Shown one piece after another: positions 26,069 to 36,018 of a DNA stretch of 64,000 nucleotides. Under the pieces are notes generated by a model. That model did no database searches and was not told the origin of the DNA. It saw only the letters and a program-made list of their open reading frames with translations. The DNA is taken from NCBI GenBank assembly GCA_903875575.1, contig CAIQWJ010000052.1, positions 178,522 to 242,521 of the forward strand. Reading direction: 5' to 3'. This DNA comes from an uncultured Acidobacteriia bacterium (GTDB taxonomy: Bacteria; Acidobacteriota; Terriglobia; Bryobacterales; Bryobacteraceae). Position 1 is the first letter of the stretch, and every line of letters starts with the position of its first letter. The position numbers were made by a program, and so were the translations under genes.

Positions 26069-26925
26069 TGCGTCATTACATAGAGCTGACAAAACCGCGC
26101 ATCACATGGCTCATCCTGATGAGCACAGGCATCGGCTATTTCTTCGGACTGAACCGCGCCCTGCCGTTCAACTGGACTCTGCTGATCCACACGATGGTCG
26201 GCACCGGCCTGATCGCTTCCGGCACTGCGGCTCTGAACCAATGGTGGGAGCGCGAGTCCGACAAGCTGATGCGCCGTACAGCTGGAAGACCGTTGCCGAT
26301 GGGCCTGATGACGGCGAAGCGGGCACTTTGGTTCGGGATTGGACTCGCTGTGGCAGGCGCGCTGGAACTTGCAGTGGGCGTCAACTTACTCGCCTCGCTG
26401 CTGGGCCTGATCACGCTGGCCGCTTATCTTTTTGTGTATACGCCGATGAAATCGCGGACTCACCTTTCCACCGTCGTTGGCGCGCTGCCGGGTGCCATGC
26501 CCCCGCTGATGGGCTATGCGGCGGCCAGCGGCGTTCTCAATCGCGAAGCATGGAGCCTCTTCTTCATCCTGTTTGTCTGGCAGTTCCCGCACTTCCTCGC
26601 CATCGCCTGGATGTATCGCGACGACTACGCGCGAGCCGGCATCCGGATGCTGCCCGTGGTGGAACCGGATGGCCGGTCCACCTCGCGCCAGATCATCCTC
26701 TACGCTACAACTTTGATACCCATCAGTCTGCTGCCGGTGATGCTGGGCATGTCAGGCAAGATCTACATGGTGGGCGCGCTGGTGCTCGGCTTCTGGTTCC
26801 TCTATACAGGCGTTCGGGTGGCGTTCGACCGCACCAATGCACGGGCGCGCAGCGTCCTGCTGGCGTCCGTGATTTACCTGCCTGTGATTTATGGCCTGAT
26901 GGTGATTGACAGACCTTCTTTATAA
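26068..26925 (+). CDS. ctaB: Protoheme IX farnesyltransferase
   Basis: The 285-residue UbiA-type prenyltransferase starts with MRHYIELTKPRITWLILMST, the typical opening. The first aspartate-containing motif is NQWWERESDKLMRRTAGRPLP and the second is YRDDYARAGIRMLPVVEP. It converts heme B to heme O by adding a farnesyl group, the step before CtaA, in the cytoplasmic membrane. The start overlaps the last base of ctaA and the end touches the SCO gene, so translation is coupled. Confidence 0.96.
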   Translation: MRHYIELTKPRITWLILMSTGIGYFFGLNRALPFNWTLLIHTMVGTGLIASGTAALNQWWERESDKLMRRTAGRPLPMGLMTAKRALWFGIGLAVAGALELAVGVNLLASLLGLITLAAYLFVYTPMKSRTHLSTVVGALPGAMPPLMGYAAASGVLNREAWSLFFILFVWQFPHFLAIAWMYRDDYARAGIRMLPVVEPDGRSTSRQIILYATTLIPISLLPVMLGMSGKIYMVGALVLGFWFLYTGVRVAFDRTNARARSVLLASVIYLPVIYGLMVIDRPSL

Positions 26926-27467
26926 TGCGCGCTTCACTTCTCATTCTCTGTTGCTTTCTGGCTGGTTGTGCAAACCGGCCGCTCCCGATGATTGGCGATG
27001 TGCCAGCCTTCACCCTGACTGACCATATGGGCCGCACGTTTTCCAGTTCCCGGCTGGAAGGGCATGTCTGGGTAGCGGATTTCGTTTTCACTAACTGCGA
27101 AGGCCCCTGCCCGCGCATGAGTTCTCACATGAAGAGCATGCAGGATAAGACGGATAAGAGCGTCAAGCTGATTTCCTTCACGGTGGATCCGGCACGCGAT
27201 ACCCCGCAGGCTCTGAACGAGTATTCGAAGAAGTTCGGAACCCTGAGCGATCGCTGGCTGTTCCTGACCGGCGACGTGGCAACGCTGAACATGCTCGATC
27301 AGGATGCCTTCAAGCTGGGCACGGTCGGCGGCCCCATTGAGCACAGCACGCGGTATGCGCTCGTCGATAAGAAGGGGCACATTCGCGGTTACTACGGGAT
27401 ATCCGATGGCGACCCGACCGGGAAAATTGTCCGCGACGTGGCGCGTCTGGAAAAGGAAGACTCTTGA
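26925..27467 (+). CDS. SCO1/SenC family copper chaperone
   Basis: The 180-residue lipoprotein has the signal MRASLLILCCFLAGC and a thioredoxin-like SCO domain. The copper-binding CxxxC is in FTNCEGPCPRM, preceded by WVADFVF. The partner histidine is in IEHSTRYALVDKKG. SCO proteins deliver copper to the CuA site of cytochrome oxidase subunit II or keep its cysteines reduced. The gene sits between ctaB and a DUF420 gene, both overlapping. Confidence 0.94.
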   Translation: MRASLLILCCFLAGCANRPLPMIGDVPAFTLTDHMGRTFSSSRLEGHVWVADFVFTNCEGPCPRMSSHMKSMQDKTDKSVKLISFTVDPARDTPQALNEYSKKFGTLSDRWLFLTGDVATLNMLDQDAFKLGTVGGPIEHSTRYALVDKKGHIRGYYGISDGDPTGKIVRDVARLEKEDS

Positions 27468-27880
27468 ACTTCTTCGATTCATTACCGGCCGTAAATGCAT
27501 TCCTGAACGGGATCGCGGCTATTTTGCTGATTTGGGGCCTGATGCTGATCAAGAGCGGGAAGCGCGAGGCGCACCGGAAGGTGATGCTGACGGCATTCGG
27601 CGTTTCCACTGCGTTTCTGATCAGCTATCTCACATCTCACGCACATGCCGGGGTGGTTTATTTTCAGGGCACGGGCCTGATTCGCACGATTTACCTCACC
27701 ATCCTCTGGACCCACACGCCACTCGCCGCAGCGGTTCCGGTGCTGGCAATTATTACGCTGAATCACGGCTTGAAGGCGCGTTTCGACAAACACAGGACGA
27801 TCGCCAAATGGACCTGGCCCATCTGGATGTACGTGAACGTAACGGGAGTGGTCATCTATTTCATGCTTTACAAAATGTAG
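27464..27880 (+). CDS. DUF420 membrane protein (CtaM-like)
   Basis: The 138-residue protein has four membrane helices. It matches DUF420: LPAVNAFLNGIAAILLIWGLMLIKSGKREAHRKVM, FLISYLTSHAHAG, YLTILWTHTPLAA and AKWTWPIWMYVNVTGVVIYFML. Family members such as CtaM are needed for assembly of heme A-containing oxidases. The TTG start overlaps the SCO stop (TTGA). It is the last overlapping gene of the assembly operon; no oxidase subunit genes are in the window. Confidence 0.9.
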   Translation: MNFFDSLPAVNAFLNGIAAILLIWGLMLIKSGKREAHRKVMLTAFGVSTAFLISYLTSHAHAGVVYFQGTGLIRTIYLTILWTHTPLAAAVPVLAIITLNHGLKARFDKHRTIAKWTWPIWMYVNVTGVVIYFMLYKM

Positions 27881-27889
27881 GGGTGCGAG

Positions 27890-28393
27890 GTGGCAACTGC
27901 TGAATTAGTCACCTTGGAACGGTACCTTCACACGAGTTTTGAGCATGACGCCGAATTCGTGGAAGGGCGAATCGTCGAACGCCCCGGAACCAGTTTTGAA
28001 CACTCCTCCATGCAGGGCTTTCTGCTGGAGGAACTGCGCACAGCGCACGAACTCGGCTGGCGGACGATGATCGAACTGCGGGTTCAGACCCGCCCGGATC
28101 GAATTCGCGTGCCGGATGTTTGCATTGTGACCGGGCCACCGGACCCCGAATCCAATGGAATTATCACGCGGCCACCACACTTGTGTGTCGAGATTCTCGC
28201 GCCGGAAGACACCGCTGTCGAAATGCTGGAAAAGATCCGGGAGTATATGGGCTTCGGTGTCGAGTGGGTCTGGCTGATCTATCCCGCGTCGCTTACCAGA
28301 CAGGTCCATAGCCGCAACGCCGGGGCAAACATCGAAGACCGCATCTTCTCAACTGACCGTTTTAACATCGATCTTTCCGGTGCCGAAATCTGA
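27890..28393 (+). CDS. Uma2 family (DUF820) endonuclease-like protein
   Basis: The 167-residue protein of the Uma2/DUF820 group has a PD-(D/E)xK nuclease-like fold. Visible features are YEFVEGRIVERP-like HDAEFVEGRIVERPGT, RPDRIRVPDVCIVTGPP and LCVEILAPEDTAVEMLEKIREYMGFGVEWVWLI. Acidic residues in RVPD and the VEI...K arrangement fit the nuclease core. Activity and target are unknown. The GTG start is 9 bases after DUF420. It does not belong functionally with oxidase assembly. Confidence 0.85.
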   Translation: MATAELVTLERYLHTSFEHDAEFVEGRIVERPGTSFEHSSMQGFLLEELRTAHELGWRTMIELRVQTRPDRIRVPDVCIVTGPPDPESNGIITRPPHLCVEILAPEDTAVEMLEKIREYMGFGVEWVWLIYPASLTRQVHSRNAGANIEDRIFSTDRFNIDLSGAEI

Positions 28394-28396
28394 TTT

Positions 28397-29950
28397 CTAC
28401 TTGCGGAACTGCTGCGGATCCGCCAGGAGAATATAAATCACCCCGAACGGAATCAGCGTCGCAACAGCAGCCATCTGCGGCTGATGAATCGGCCAATACA
28501 GCTTGATCGCCCAGGCCACCGCCGCAGCGACTATCGCGGCACCCCACAGCCGCAATACCCACGGCACACCCAGATGCGCGGTCCCAATCCGTTTCGCTAA
28601 CGCCTGACGCAGCAGCAGGAACTCAATCCAACCGCTGAGGCCGGCCGACGCCGTCAGTCCACACGCGCCCCACTTCGGGTCAACCCCCAGCAAGTGAGGC
28701 AGCGGCAAAGCGCACAGATAGCCCAGCACTGTCGTCAGCGTCACACGCAGAATGGCGAAGTTCAGCGGTGTCCGCGTGTCCTTCAGCGCATAGAATGCCG
28801 AAGAGTACAGCCGCCCCTGTGTGGAAGCCAGCAGGCCGATGCCGGAACCCGCGAGAATCGTCCAAACGTAGCGCGTCTCCACGGCCCCGAACTTACCCGC
28901 GCGGCTCGCATAGATAGCACCAGCCACCATATCTCCAAGGGCAATAAAAGCCACCACTGAAGGAATCACAAACAGCGCAATTCGTCGCAAACCCACGGTC
29001 AGGCGCTTCACCAGAAACGCCGCGATCTCATGATCAGCTCCCGTGGCGCTCGACATCTCCGGCAATTCCGAAGCCGAAACCGACATGCCAAACAGGCTCA
29101 CGGGCAACAGGTAAATCATCTGCGCATTCAGTAATGCCGCCACGGCACCAGTCGGCAGGAAGCTCGCGAGCCACGTATCGATATATGCACTGAGATTCAC
29201 CACGCCCCGACTGATGAAGACCGGGACGAAGTTGCGAATCACCGTGCGCGTGCTCGCCAGGTCAAATGCCAACTGTACCCGCAGGGCAGGCACCAACCGC
29301 AGCACGGAAGGCAACTGCACCAGAAACTGAACGCCACTGCCAATCACGGACGCCCACGCCACCAGGCGGGCAAGCTGATCCGTATCGACGTGCCCGCCGA
29401 AGCGCAGCAATGCTGCAATCATCACCGCATTCAGCACAACCGGCGCGCAGTACGAAAGAAAGAATCTCCGGTGGCTGTTGAGTATCCCCAGGCACCACGC
29501 GGACATCACCAGCAGTCCGGTACCAGGGAAGAAGATGCGCACCAGACTGATCGTAAGAGTCCGCCGCTCTTCGTCCTGGAATCCCTGTGCGATCAGCGGA
29601 ACCAGCAACGGCGTGGCGAGCACGCCGACCGCAACGATGACAGACGTTACGAGCGCGAGGATGGCGAAAATCGCGCCGGCCACGCGGCCCGCTTCCTCTT
29701 TCTTATCCTGTGCCAGCAGCCCCGAGTAAACCGGAATGAACGATGCCGACAGCACCCCTTCACCGAGCAGGTTCTGCAGAAAGTTGGGGATGCGAAGGGC
29801 CGCGCCGAAAGCGTCCGCGGCAGGCGAGAGGCCAAAGTAGTAACTGAAATAGTGGTTCCGAATCAGCCCGGCGATGCGGCTGAGCAGTATCCCGGCAGCG
29901 ACAAGCGATGCACCGCGGCGCGGCTTCTTCCGTGCGTCAGCAGTACTCAT
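28397..29950 (-). CDS. murJ: Lipid II flippase MurJ
   Basis: The protein has about 517 residues and 14 predicted membrane helices. The family opening is clear: AAGILLSRIAGLIRNHYFSYYFG, FGAALRIPNFLQNLLGEGVLSASFIPVYS. An arginine in LLSRIAGLIR corresponds to a functionally important MurJ residue. It flips the peptidoglycan precursor lipid II across the inner membrane. It lies 37 bases downstream of the carbamoyltransferase gene on the same strand. Two candidate ATGs exist (29962, 29950); I use the inner one, because it gives the more usual N-terminus. Confidence 0.93.
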   Translation of the reverse strand: MSTADARKKPRRGASLVAAGILLSRIAGLIRNHYFSYYFGLSPAADAFGAALRIPNFLQNLLGEGVLSASFIPVYSGLLAQDKKEEAGRVAGAIFAILALVTSVIVAVGVLATPLLVPLIAQGFQDEERRTLTISLVRIFFPGTGLLVMSAWCLGILNSHRRFFLSYCAPVVLNAVMIAALLRFGGHVDTDQLARLVAWASVIGSGVQFLVQLPSVLRLVPALRVQLAFDLASTRTVIRNFVPVFISRGVVNLSAYIDTWLASFLPTGAVAALLNAQMIYLLPVSLFGMSVSASELPEMSSATGADHEIAAFLVKRLTVGLRRIALFVIPSVVAFIALGDMVAGAIYASRAGKFGAVETRYVWTILAGSGIGLLASTQGRLYSSAFYALKDTRTPLNFAILRVTLTTVLGYLCALPLPHLLGVDPKWGACGLTASAGLSGWIEFLLLRQALAKRIGTAHLGVPWVLRLWGAAIVAAAVAWAIKLYWPIHQPQMAAVATLIPFGVIYILLADPQQFRK

Positions 29951-29999
29951 CTGCGGCTGCATCCCCCGGCAGACTGACGGCCGGACTGAGGCGCTGCAA

Positions 30000-31514
30000 T
30001 CATTTTTCGAGGAGGAAGTTGCCCGCCACCATCGCGTCTATCCCTGACGAATAGAAGCTGCGAACCGCGTCGCGCGGCGTACAAACCAGCGGCTCCCGGA
30101 ACAGATTAAACGACGTGTTGTACAACACCGGCAACCCCGTCTTCGCGCCGAAAGCGTGGAGCAAACCCCAATACAACGGGTTATCTTCCTTGGAAACCGT
30201 GTGGACACGCACCGAGTCCCCCGCAAGTATCGCGCCGCGAAACTGTTCCTTGTACTGCGCGCGCACCGCGCCCACGCTAGCAAGGTGGCGCGCATTGGGG
30301 CCGGTTTCAAAATACTCCGACGCCAGTTCCACCGGCACAGAAGCCGCGAACTTGCGCGATGCTTCGCGGTGTTTGATGAAGGTGTTCAGATTTTCTGTGG
30401 AATAAGGATCGCGCGGCGATGCCAGAATGCTGCGATTGCCAAGCGCCCGCGGACCGAACTCCATCCGACCCTGCATCCACGCCACAATGTGGTTGCTTTC
30501 GAGTTGCGTGACCGCCGCGTCAATTCGCGCGGGCACCGTTTCCAGCAGCTTGAAGCGCAGCTTGCAGTTCTCCAGCGCCTCCTTCACTTCCTGCACCGTG
30601 AAGTCAGGTCCGAAGTAGTAACTGCCGCCATCCAGACGTTTCGTCTGGCCGCCAATCCCGTGCCAGGCATGCAGCGCGGCACCCAGAGCGGTTCCCGCGT
30701 TACCCGCAGCCGGTTGCGCAAAAACACCTTTGAAGCGGCGTTCCAGAGCGGCTATCAGCACCGCATTCCACGCCACGCCGCCACCCAGGCAAACATTCGT
30801 GGCATTGCCGGCGAGCCGCATCACATACGTTTCCAGCGCGTGCTGCATGCTGGCCGCAATATCGGCCCGCGCCGAAATGTCGTCGCCGAGAGCCGCATGG
30901 AACTTCGCGCTGAAACCGCCAGCATCGTAAAACGAAGGATCAATCGCGCGGTCATGAATGATCCTCCCGAAGAGTTCCGCAAAGCGCGGCTTGCCAGACA
31001 TCGAAAGCCACTGCACCCGATGCTCATCCGAACGAGCACGCAGCCCGAGCAGTTCCGTCACGTGGCCGTAGAGTTCCGCAATGGAATCCGGATAGAGAAT
31101 CTCTTCTTCCAGTGTCAGCGTGTTCCCCGCCCCATGCCACCTGGCACCGCAACGCAGATCGCCTTCGCGATCCAGCGTAATAACGGTCGCTTCTTCGAAT
31201 GGTGAAACGTAATAAGCTGCCGCCGCGTGGGCCGCGTGGTGATCCACCGTATCCATTTTGGCCTTCGAAAATACCCGCAGGGCCGAAGGAAGCGCCGACC
31301 CCGTAGGCAGCGGCCTGGCCAGCGCCACATGATCGATGTCGCCGGGACTCAACTTCGCCAGCTTCAGACAAGCGGCAATAGCGGCCTCCGGCAATCGACC
31401 CGGCTCGGGCCGGCGCGTCAGCTTTGCCTCTTCCACCGCAGCCGCAATCTGTCCGTCTTTGATTACCGCAGCGGCGGCATCGCCAAGGACACCGCCGATT
31501 CCCAGAATGTTCAT
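30000..31514 (-). CDS. Carbamoyltransferase of the TobZ/NodU family
   Basis: The 504-residue protein opens [20 protein letters not shown], the Kae1-like ASKHA domain, with [20 protein letters not shown] (metal-binding histidines) and [11 protein letters not shown]. The C-terminal YrdC-like extension is seen in [35 protein letters not shown] and [20 protein letters not shown]. These enzymes transfer carbamoyl from carbamoyl phosphate, through carbamoyl adenylate, to a hydroxyl of a sugar or antibiotic. The acceptor here is unknown. The ATG overlaps the glnS stop by 4 bases, so it is coupled to aminoacyl-tRNA synthetase genes, and murJ follows. Confidence 0.92.
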   Translation of the reverse strand: MNILGIGGVLGDAAAAVIKDGQIAAAVEEAKLTRRPEPGRLPEAAIAACLKLAKLSPGDIDHVALARPLPTGSALPSALRVFSKAKMDTVDHHAAHAAAAYYVSPFEEATVITLDREGDLRCGARWHGAGNTLTLEEEILYPDSIAELYGHVTELLGLRARSDEHRVQWLSMSGKPRFAELFGRIIHDRAIDPSFYDAGGFSAKFHAALGDDISARADIAASMQHALETYVMRLAGNATNVCLGGGVAWNAVLIAALERRFKGVFAQPAAGNAGTALGAALHAWHGIGGQTKRLDGGSYYFGPDFTVQEVKEALENCKLRFKLLETVPARIDAAVTQLESNHIVAWMQGRMEFGPRALGNRSILASPRDPYSTENLNTFIKHREASRKFAASVPVELASEYFETGPNARHLASVGAVRAQYKEQFRGAILAGDSVRVHTVSKEDNPLYWGLLHAFGAKTGLPVLYNTSFNLFREPLVCTPRDAVRSFYSSGIDAMVAGNFLLEK

Positions 31515-33232
31515 TTCGCGGGTTTCCCCGGCTTATCCGCACGCTTCTCGATCTTCGCCCAGCTATCGCGCAGAGCGACTGTCCGATTGAAAACAGGCTT
31601 ACCCGGCGCAGTGTCCTTATCCGCGCAGAAGTAGCCAAGCCGCTCGAACTGGCAGCGGAACTCCGGCTCCACATTCCCCAGCGCTGGCTCCAGCTTGCAG
31701 TCCGTCAGAACTTCGAGCGACTTCGGATTGATGCAGGCCAGAAAATCTTCCGCCGCATTCGGATTCTCGCGATCAAACAACGTCTCATAGATCCGCACTT
31801 CGGCATCCACAGCATGTGCGGCGGAAACCCAGTGAATGGTCGCCTTCACCTTGCGGCCATCCGGCGCGTTACCGCCCCGCGTGGCCGGATCGTAAGTGCA
31901 GTGAATCTCCGTGATCTCGCCCTTCTCATCCTTCACCACGCTGTTGCAGGTAATGAAATAGCCCCAGCGGAGCCGCACTTCCTTGCCAGGCGAGAGCCGA
32001 TAAAACTGCTTCGGCGGGTCTTCCCTGAAATCGTCCTGCTCAATATAGAGCACTCGCGAAAACGGAACCTTGCGCGTTCCGGCGGAGGCGTCTTCCGGAT
32101 TGTTGACCGCGTCCATCTCCTCGGTCTGGCCTTCGGGGTAGTTGTCGATCACCACCCGCAGAGGCTTCAGCACCGCCATCAGACGCGGCGCGCGCTTGTT
32201 AAGATCTTCGCGAACATGATGCTCCAGCAGTCCGATTTCAATGGTCCCGTTCGTCTTCGAAACGCCGATCGCATTGCAGAAATTGCGCAGCGCTTCCGGC
32301 GTGTAGCCACGGCGGCGAATACCGGAAAGCGTAGGCATGCGCGGATCGTCCCAGCCGCGTACATGGCCGTCTTTCACAAGCTGGAGCAGCTTGCGCTTGC
32401 TCAGCATCGTGTAAGTCAGGTTCAAACGGTCGAATTCAATCTGCTGCGGGTGATAGATGCCCAGTTGATCGATGTACCAGTCGTACAGCGGGCGGTGATC
32501 CTCAAACTCCAGCGTACAAATGGAGTGCGTGATGCCTTCAATGGAATCGGACTGCCCGTGCGCGTAGTCGTACATCGGATAGATGCACCACTTGTTGCCG
32601 GTGCGATGATGTTCGGCATTGAGAATGCGATACATCACCGGATCGCGCATATTCAGATTCTTCGACGCCATGTCGACCTTCGCCCGCAGCGTCCGCGAAC
32701 CATCGGGGAATTCCCCGTTCTTCATGCGTTCGAAGAGATCCAGATTTTCTTCCACCGACCGGGTACGGTAGGGGCTCTCGGTGCCGCCCTCGGTCAGCGT
32801 GCCACGCGATTTGCGAACTTCCTCCGCCGTCAGATCGCAAACAAAGGCCTTGCCCTCGCGGATCATCTGCACGGCCCAGTCGTGCAGTTGCTGAAAGTAA
32901 TCCGATGCGTAGTGAATCGGCTCTTCCCACTGGAAGCCCAGCCACTTCACGTTGTCGATGATGGAATCGACATATTCCTGCTCTTCTTTTTCCGGATTGG
33001 TATCGTCGAAGCGCAGATTTGTCTTGCCGCCAAATTCCGCAGCCAGCCCGAAGTTCAAACAAATCGATTTCGCATGGCCAATATGCAGATAGCCGTTTGG
33101 CTCCGGCGGGAAGCGGGTGTGTACGCGCCCGCTGTACTTGTTCGTCTGGAGGTCGTCCAGAATAATGTCGCGAACGAAGTTGGATGGAACGGGAGCGGGG
33201 GTGGCTTCCGGTGTGGAATCAGGCGGAGTCAT
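31511..33232 (-). CDS. glnS: Glutaminyl-tRNA synthetase
   Basis: The 573-residue class I synthetase has the HIGH motif in [16 protein letters not shown] (residues ~43-56) and the KMSKS equivalent MLSKRK. Other family blocks are [18 protein letters not shown] and [20 protein letters not shown], and the C-terminal anticodon-binding barrel is complete. It charges tRNA-Gln directly with glutamine. The ATG at 33232 was chosen; it lies six bases after the gltX stop and begins a normal N-terminus. A frame extension to 33364 is antisense noise inside gltX. Confidence 0.95.
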   Translation of the reverse strand: MTPPDSTPEATPAPVPSNFVRDIILDDLQTNKYSGRVHTRFPPEPNGYLHIGHAKSICLNFGLAAEFGGKTNLRFDDTNPEKEEQEYVDSIIDNVKWLGFQWEEPIHYASDYFQQLHDWAVQMIREGKAFVCDLTAEEVRKSRGTLTEGGTESPYRTRSVEENLDLFERMKNGEFPDGSRTLRAKVDMASKNLNMRDPVMYRILNAEHHRTGNKWCIYPMYDYAHGQSDSIEGITHSICTLEFEDHRPLYDWYIDQLGIYHPQQIEFDRLNLTYTMLSKRKLLQLVKDGHVRGWDDPRMPTLSGIRRRGYTPEALRNFCNAIGVSKTNGTIEIGLLEHHVREDLNKRAPRLMAVLKPLRVVIDNYPEGQTEEMDAVNNPEDASAGTRKVPFSRVLYIEQDDFREDPPKQFYRLSPGKEVRLRWGYFITCNSVVKDEKGEITEIHCTYDPATRGGNAPDGRKVKATIHWVSAAHAVDAEVRIYETLFDRENPNAAEDFLACINPKSLEVLTDCKLEPALGNVEPEFRCQFERLGYFCADKDTAPGKPVFNRTVALRDSWAKIEKRADKPGKPAK

Positions 33233-33237
33233 TTCTC

Positions 33238-34707
33238 TTAGTTTAACGGGGTGATGCCCGTAGCCGTGAGTTTCGCCAGCGCTTTTGCAATGCGCGCCAG
33301 ACAAGTCTCCTTGCCCAGCACTTCCAGTGTGCCGAACAGTGGCGGCGCGGTCTTCCTGCCGCAAACGGCCACCCGGATCGGCTCAAACATCTGCCCGGCC
33401 TTGATCCCGAGATCCGTCGACGACGCGCGCAGCGCAGATTCCAGTCCATCGTGGGTAAAATCGGCACCCGGCAGGACTTCGAGCGCCTTCTCCAGCGCCC
33501 GAGCCGCCATCGCGAGATCGCCCTTTTTCGGGATCAGCTCCGTCGTTTCGTAAGGCGCCAGTTCCGTGGCGAAAAAGAAATCGGCCACCTGCAAAACGTC
33601 GTTCAGAAGACGAATACGCTCCTGCACGAGCGGCGTGATCTGCAGCATCTTCGCGGCGTCAACGGCGATTCCGGCGGCCTGCACAACCGGCAGCAGTTCA
33701 GCGGAGAGATCCGGCACCGCCATCGTGCGGATCGTCTCAGCATTCAGCCAGACAGCTTTGGCATCGAACGGATCTTCGTCCGTAAAATTAACCACCGCGT
33801 TGCTGCGATTCACGCCCTCGAACGAGAACAACTGGGTCAGCTCATCCCTCGTCATCTGCTCGCGATCGTTCTTGGGCGACCAACCCAGCAGGCAGAGAAA
33901 ATTCATGAAAGCATGCGGCAGAAAACCGGCGTCACGATAGGTCGTGACAGAGACCACCGGGCCATGAATGCGCTTCGAAAGCTTCGCGCCATTGGGGGCA
34001 ACAAGCAGGGGCAGATGCGCGAACTGAGGAGTTTCTCCACCAGCGGCTTTAAAGATCAGGACGTGTTTGAACGTGTTAGTGAGGTGGTCCTGCCCGCGCA
34101 CAATGTGGGTAATGCGAAGGTCCACGTCGTCCGCACAGGAAGCCAGATGATAAGTTGGCGTGCCATCGCTGCGAAGCAATGCGAAGTCTTCGATATCCGC
34201 TGTGGATTTCGACTGCTCGCCGTAAACCAGATCGGTGAACGTCACAGCTTCCGGCACCTCGCGCGGCACGCGGAAACGCACCACGAACTTCTCCCCTGCA
34301 GCCGCGCGGCGGTCGCTCTCTTCCTGCGAAATCTCACGCTGGCCCGGATTGAAAAGCCATGCGCCCGAAGCGTGCTGAGCGTCGTCCTTCTCCGCGCCCG
34401 CGGCGTTCGGTGGCGTGAAGTCCCGGTAAGCCAGCCCCTTCGCCAGAATCGTTTCCGCAATCTGCTTATGCAGCGCCAAACGTTCCGACTGCCGGTACTG
34501 CTCATCCCAGTTGAGCCCCAGCCAATTCAGACCGTCAAAGATCGAATTGAGCGACTCTTCCGTATTGCGCTCAATATCCGTATCGTCAATGCGCAGGATC
34601 ATGGTCCCGCCATGACGACGTGCATAAAGCCAGTTAAAAATGAAAGTGCGGGCGCTGCCGATATGCAGGTAGCCCGTCGGCGACGGCGCAAAGCGAACTC
34701 TGATCAT
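33238..34707 (-). CDS. gltX: Glutamyl-tRNA synthetase
   Basis: The 489-residue class I synthetase has the HIGH-equivalent in [20 protein letters not shown] (residues 7-26) and KLSKR at 242-246, with the C-terminal anticodon domain. It charges tRNA-Glu. With glnS directly downstream, direct charging of both tRNAs is expected, and no gatCAB is in the window. A -10-like TACAAT lies nine bases before the ATG on this strand and no Shine-Dalgarno is seen. It leads the gltX-glnS-carbamoyltransferase-murJ run. Confidence 0.95.
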   Translation of the reverse strand: MIRVRFAPSPTGYLHIGSARTFIFNWLYARRHGGTMILRIDDTDIERNTEESLNSIFDGLNWLGLNWDEQYRQSERLALHKQIAETILAKGLAYRDFTPPNAAGAEKDDAQHASGAWLFNPGQREISQEESDRRAAAGEKFVVRFRVPREVPEAVTFTDLVYGEQSKSTADIEDFALLRSDGTPTYHLASCADDVDLRITHIVRGQDHLTNTFKHVLIFKAAGGETPQFAHLPLLVAPNGAKLSKRIHGPVVSVTTYRDAGFLPHAFMNFLCLLGWSPKNDREQMTRDELTQLFSFEGVNRSNAVVNFTDEDPFDAKAVWLNAETIRTMAVPDLSAELLPVVQAAGIAVDAAKMLQITPLVQERIRLLNDVLQVADFFFATELAPYETTELIPKKGDLAMAARALEKALEVLPGADFTHDGLESALRASSTDLGIKAGQMFEPIRVAVCGRKTAPPLFGTLEVLGKETCLARIAKALAKLTATGITPLN

Positions 34708-34774
34708 GGAAATCCCATTGTAGCGAGAGCGGGAAAATGCGCCGTCGGCCTGATATCATGTCTGCCAATCCGCC

Positions 34775-35872
34775 GTGACTCAAACCGAAGCCTTCCCGCA
34801 CAAACGTCTGGTCTCGCTCGACGCCTTCCGTGGTGCCACCATCGCCCTGATGGTGTTGGTCAACACGCCAGGCAAAGGCAGCGCCTCCTATGCTCCGCTG
34901 AAACACTCCGCGTGGAACGGCTGGACAATCACCGATGTCGTGTTCCCCTCGTTCCTCTGGATTGTCGGCGTAGCCATCACGCTATCACTGGGCAGCCGTC
35001 TCGCCGCGGGAGTTCCCAAAGCTACCCTGCTCCTCCAGGCCGCCAGACGCGCCCTGATCCTCTACATCCTCGGCCTGATCGTTTACGCCTGGCCGCTGGA
35101 TCTCGGCACGCAGCGCCTACTCGGCGTCCTCCAGCGCATCGCCATCTGTTATTTGATCGCCGCCGCCATCTACCTCTGCGGCAGCCTTCGCACTCAGCTC
35201 ATTTGGCTGATCGGCCTGCTGACCGCCTACTGGCTGCTGATGACACTGGTGCCAGTGCCCGGTTTCGGCCCCGGGCGTCTCGACGTCGAAGGCAACCTCG
35301 CGCACTACATCGACCGCATCGTGCTGGGTGCGCACAACTACCATTCCACGAAAACCTGGGACCCCGAGGGTCTCATGAGCACCCTGCCTGCCATCGCCAC
35401 CGCCCTGCTGGGCGTAATGGCCGGCCACCTCATCCGCGCACAGCGTCAACTCACCGAACGCGTGACCTGGATGTTCTTCACCGGCAACGCACTGATCGCA
35501 CTCGGCATGATCTGCAACATGTGGCTGCCCATCAACAAGAAGCTCTGGACCAGCTCGTTTTCGCTCTTCATGGGCGGCCTCGATTTCGTCATCCTGGCCA
35601 TGTTCATCTGGCTGGTCGACCATCTCGGCTACCAGCGTTACGTGCGGCCCGCCGTGATCATGGGCATGAACTCCATTGCCGTCTACATGGCCTCCGAACT
35701 TTTCGATGAAGTGCTGGATGAAACAGGAGCGCACAAGGCCATCTACAATTCCCTTCTGGCCCCGAACTTCTCCCCTGCGAATGCCTCTCTGGCTTACGCA
35801 GTGGCTTACGTGCTGCTGATGTATGCGATCGCGTATTTCCTGTACCGCCGCAAGTGGTTCTGGCGGGTTTGA
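34775..35872 (+). CDS. DUF5009/NagX-type membrane acetyltransferase
   Basis: The 365-residue, about ten-helix protein opens with RLVSLDAFRGATIALMVLVN, the signature of the heparan-alpha-glucosaminide acetyltransferase-like (DUF5009, NagX) family. LLGVLQRIAICYLIAAAI and GALGDPEG-like TWDPEGLMSTLPAIATALLG follow, and HSAWNGWTITDVVFPSFLW carries the conserved histidine/tryptophan region. Bacterial members are thought to move acetyl groups or amino sugars across the membrane. The GTG start overlaps the stop of a six-codon upstream reading frame (ATG at 34758), which may couple translation. Confidence 0.85.
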   Translation: MTQTEAFPHKRLVSLDAFRGATIALMVLVNTPGKGSASYAPLKHSAWNGWTITDVVFPSFLWIVGVAITLSLGSRLAAGVPKATLLLQAARRALILYILGLIVYAWPLDLGTQRLLGVLQRIAICYLIAAAIYLCGSLRTQLIWLIGLLTAYWLLMTLVPVPGFGPGRLDVEGNLAHYIDRIVLGAHNYHSTKTWDPEGLMSTLPAIATALLGVMAGHLIRAQRQLTERVTWMFFTGNALIALGMICNMWLPINKKLWTSSFSLFMGGLDFVILAMFIWLVDHLGYQRYVRPAVIMGMNSIAVYMASELFDEVLDETGAHKAIYNSLLAPNFSPANASLAYAVAYVLLMYAIAYFLYRRKWFWRV

Positions 35873-36018
35873 GAGAAAGCCGGCCCCGCGCACACACTAG
35901 AACGCTATGCCGCACCCGACTCTGGCCGCCTCAGGCATCCATGCCGGATCAGACGCTGTCCACTGCAAATACCCAGCCCAGCCCGGCAGCGACCGCCTGG
36001 AATATTAATATAGTGTCG

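Noticed and set aside
31814..33241. A 475-codon plus-strand frame
   Set aside because: Antisense to glnS with its HIGH and KMSKS motifs; the composition is that of a reverse-complement shadow.
33451..35709. A 752-codon plus-strand frame across gltX and the NagX-like gene
   Set aside because: It is antisense to gltX and out of frame with the acetyltransferase, both of which carry clear family motifs.
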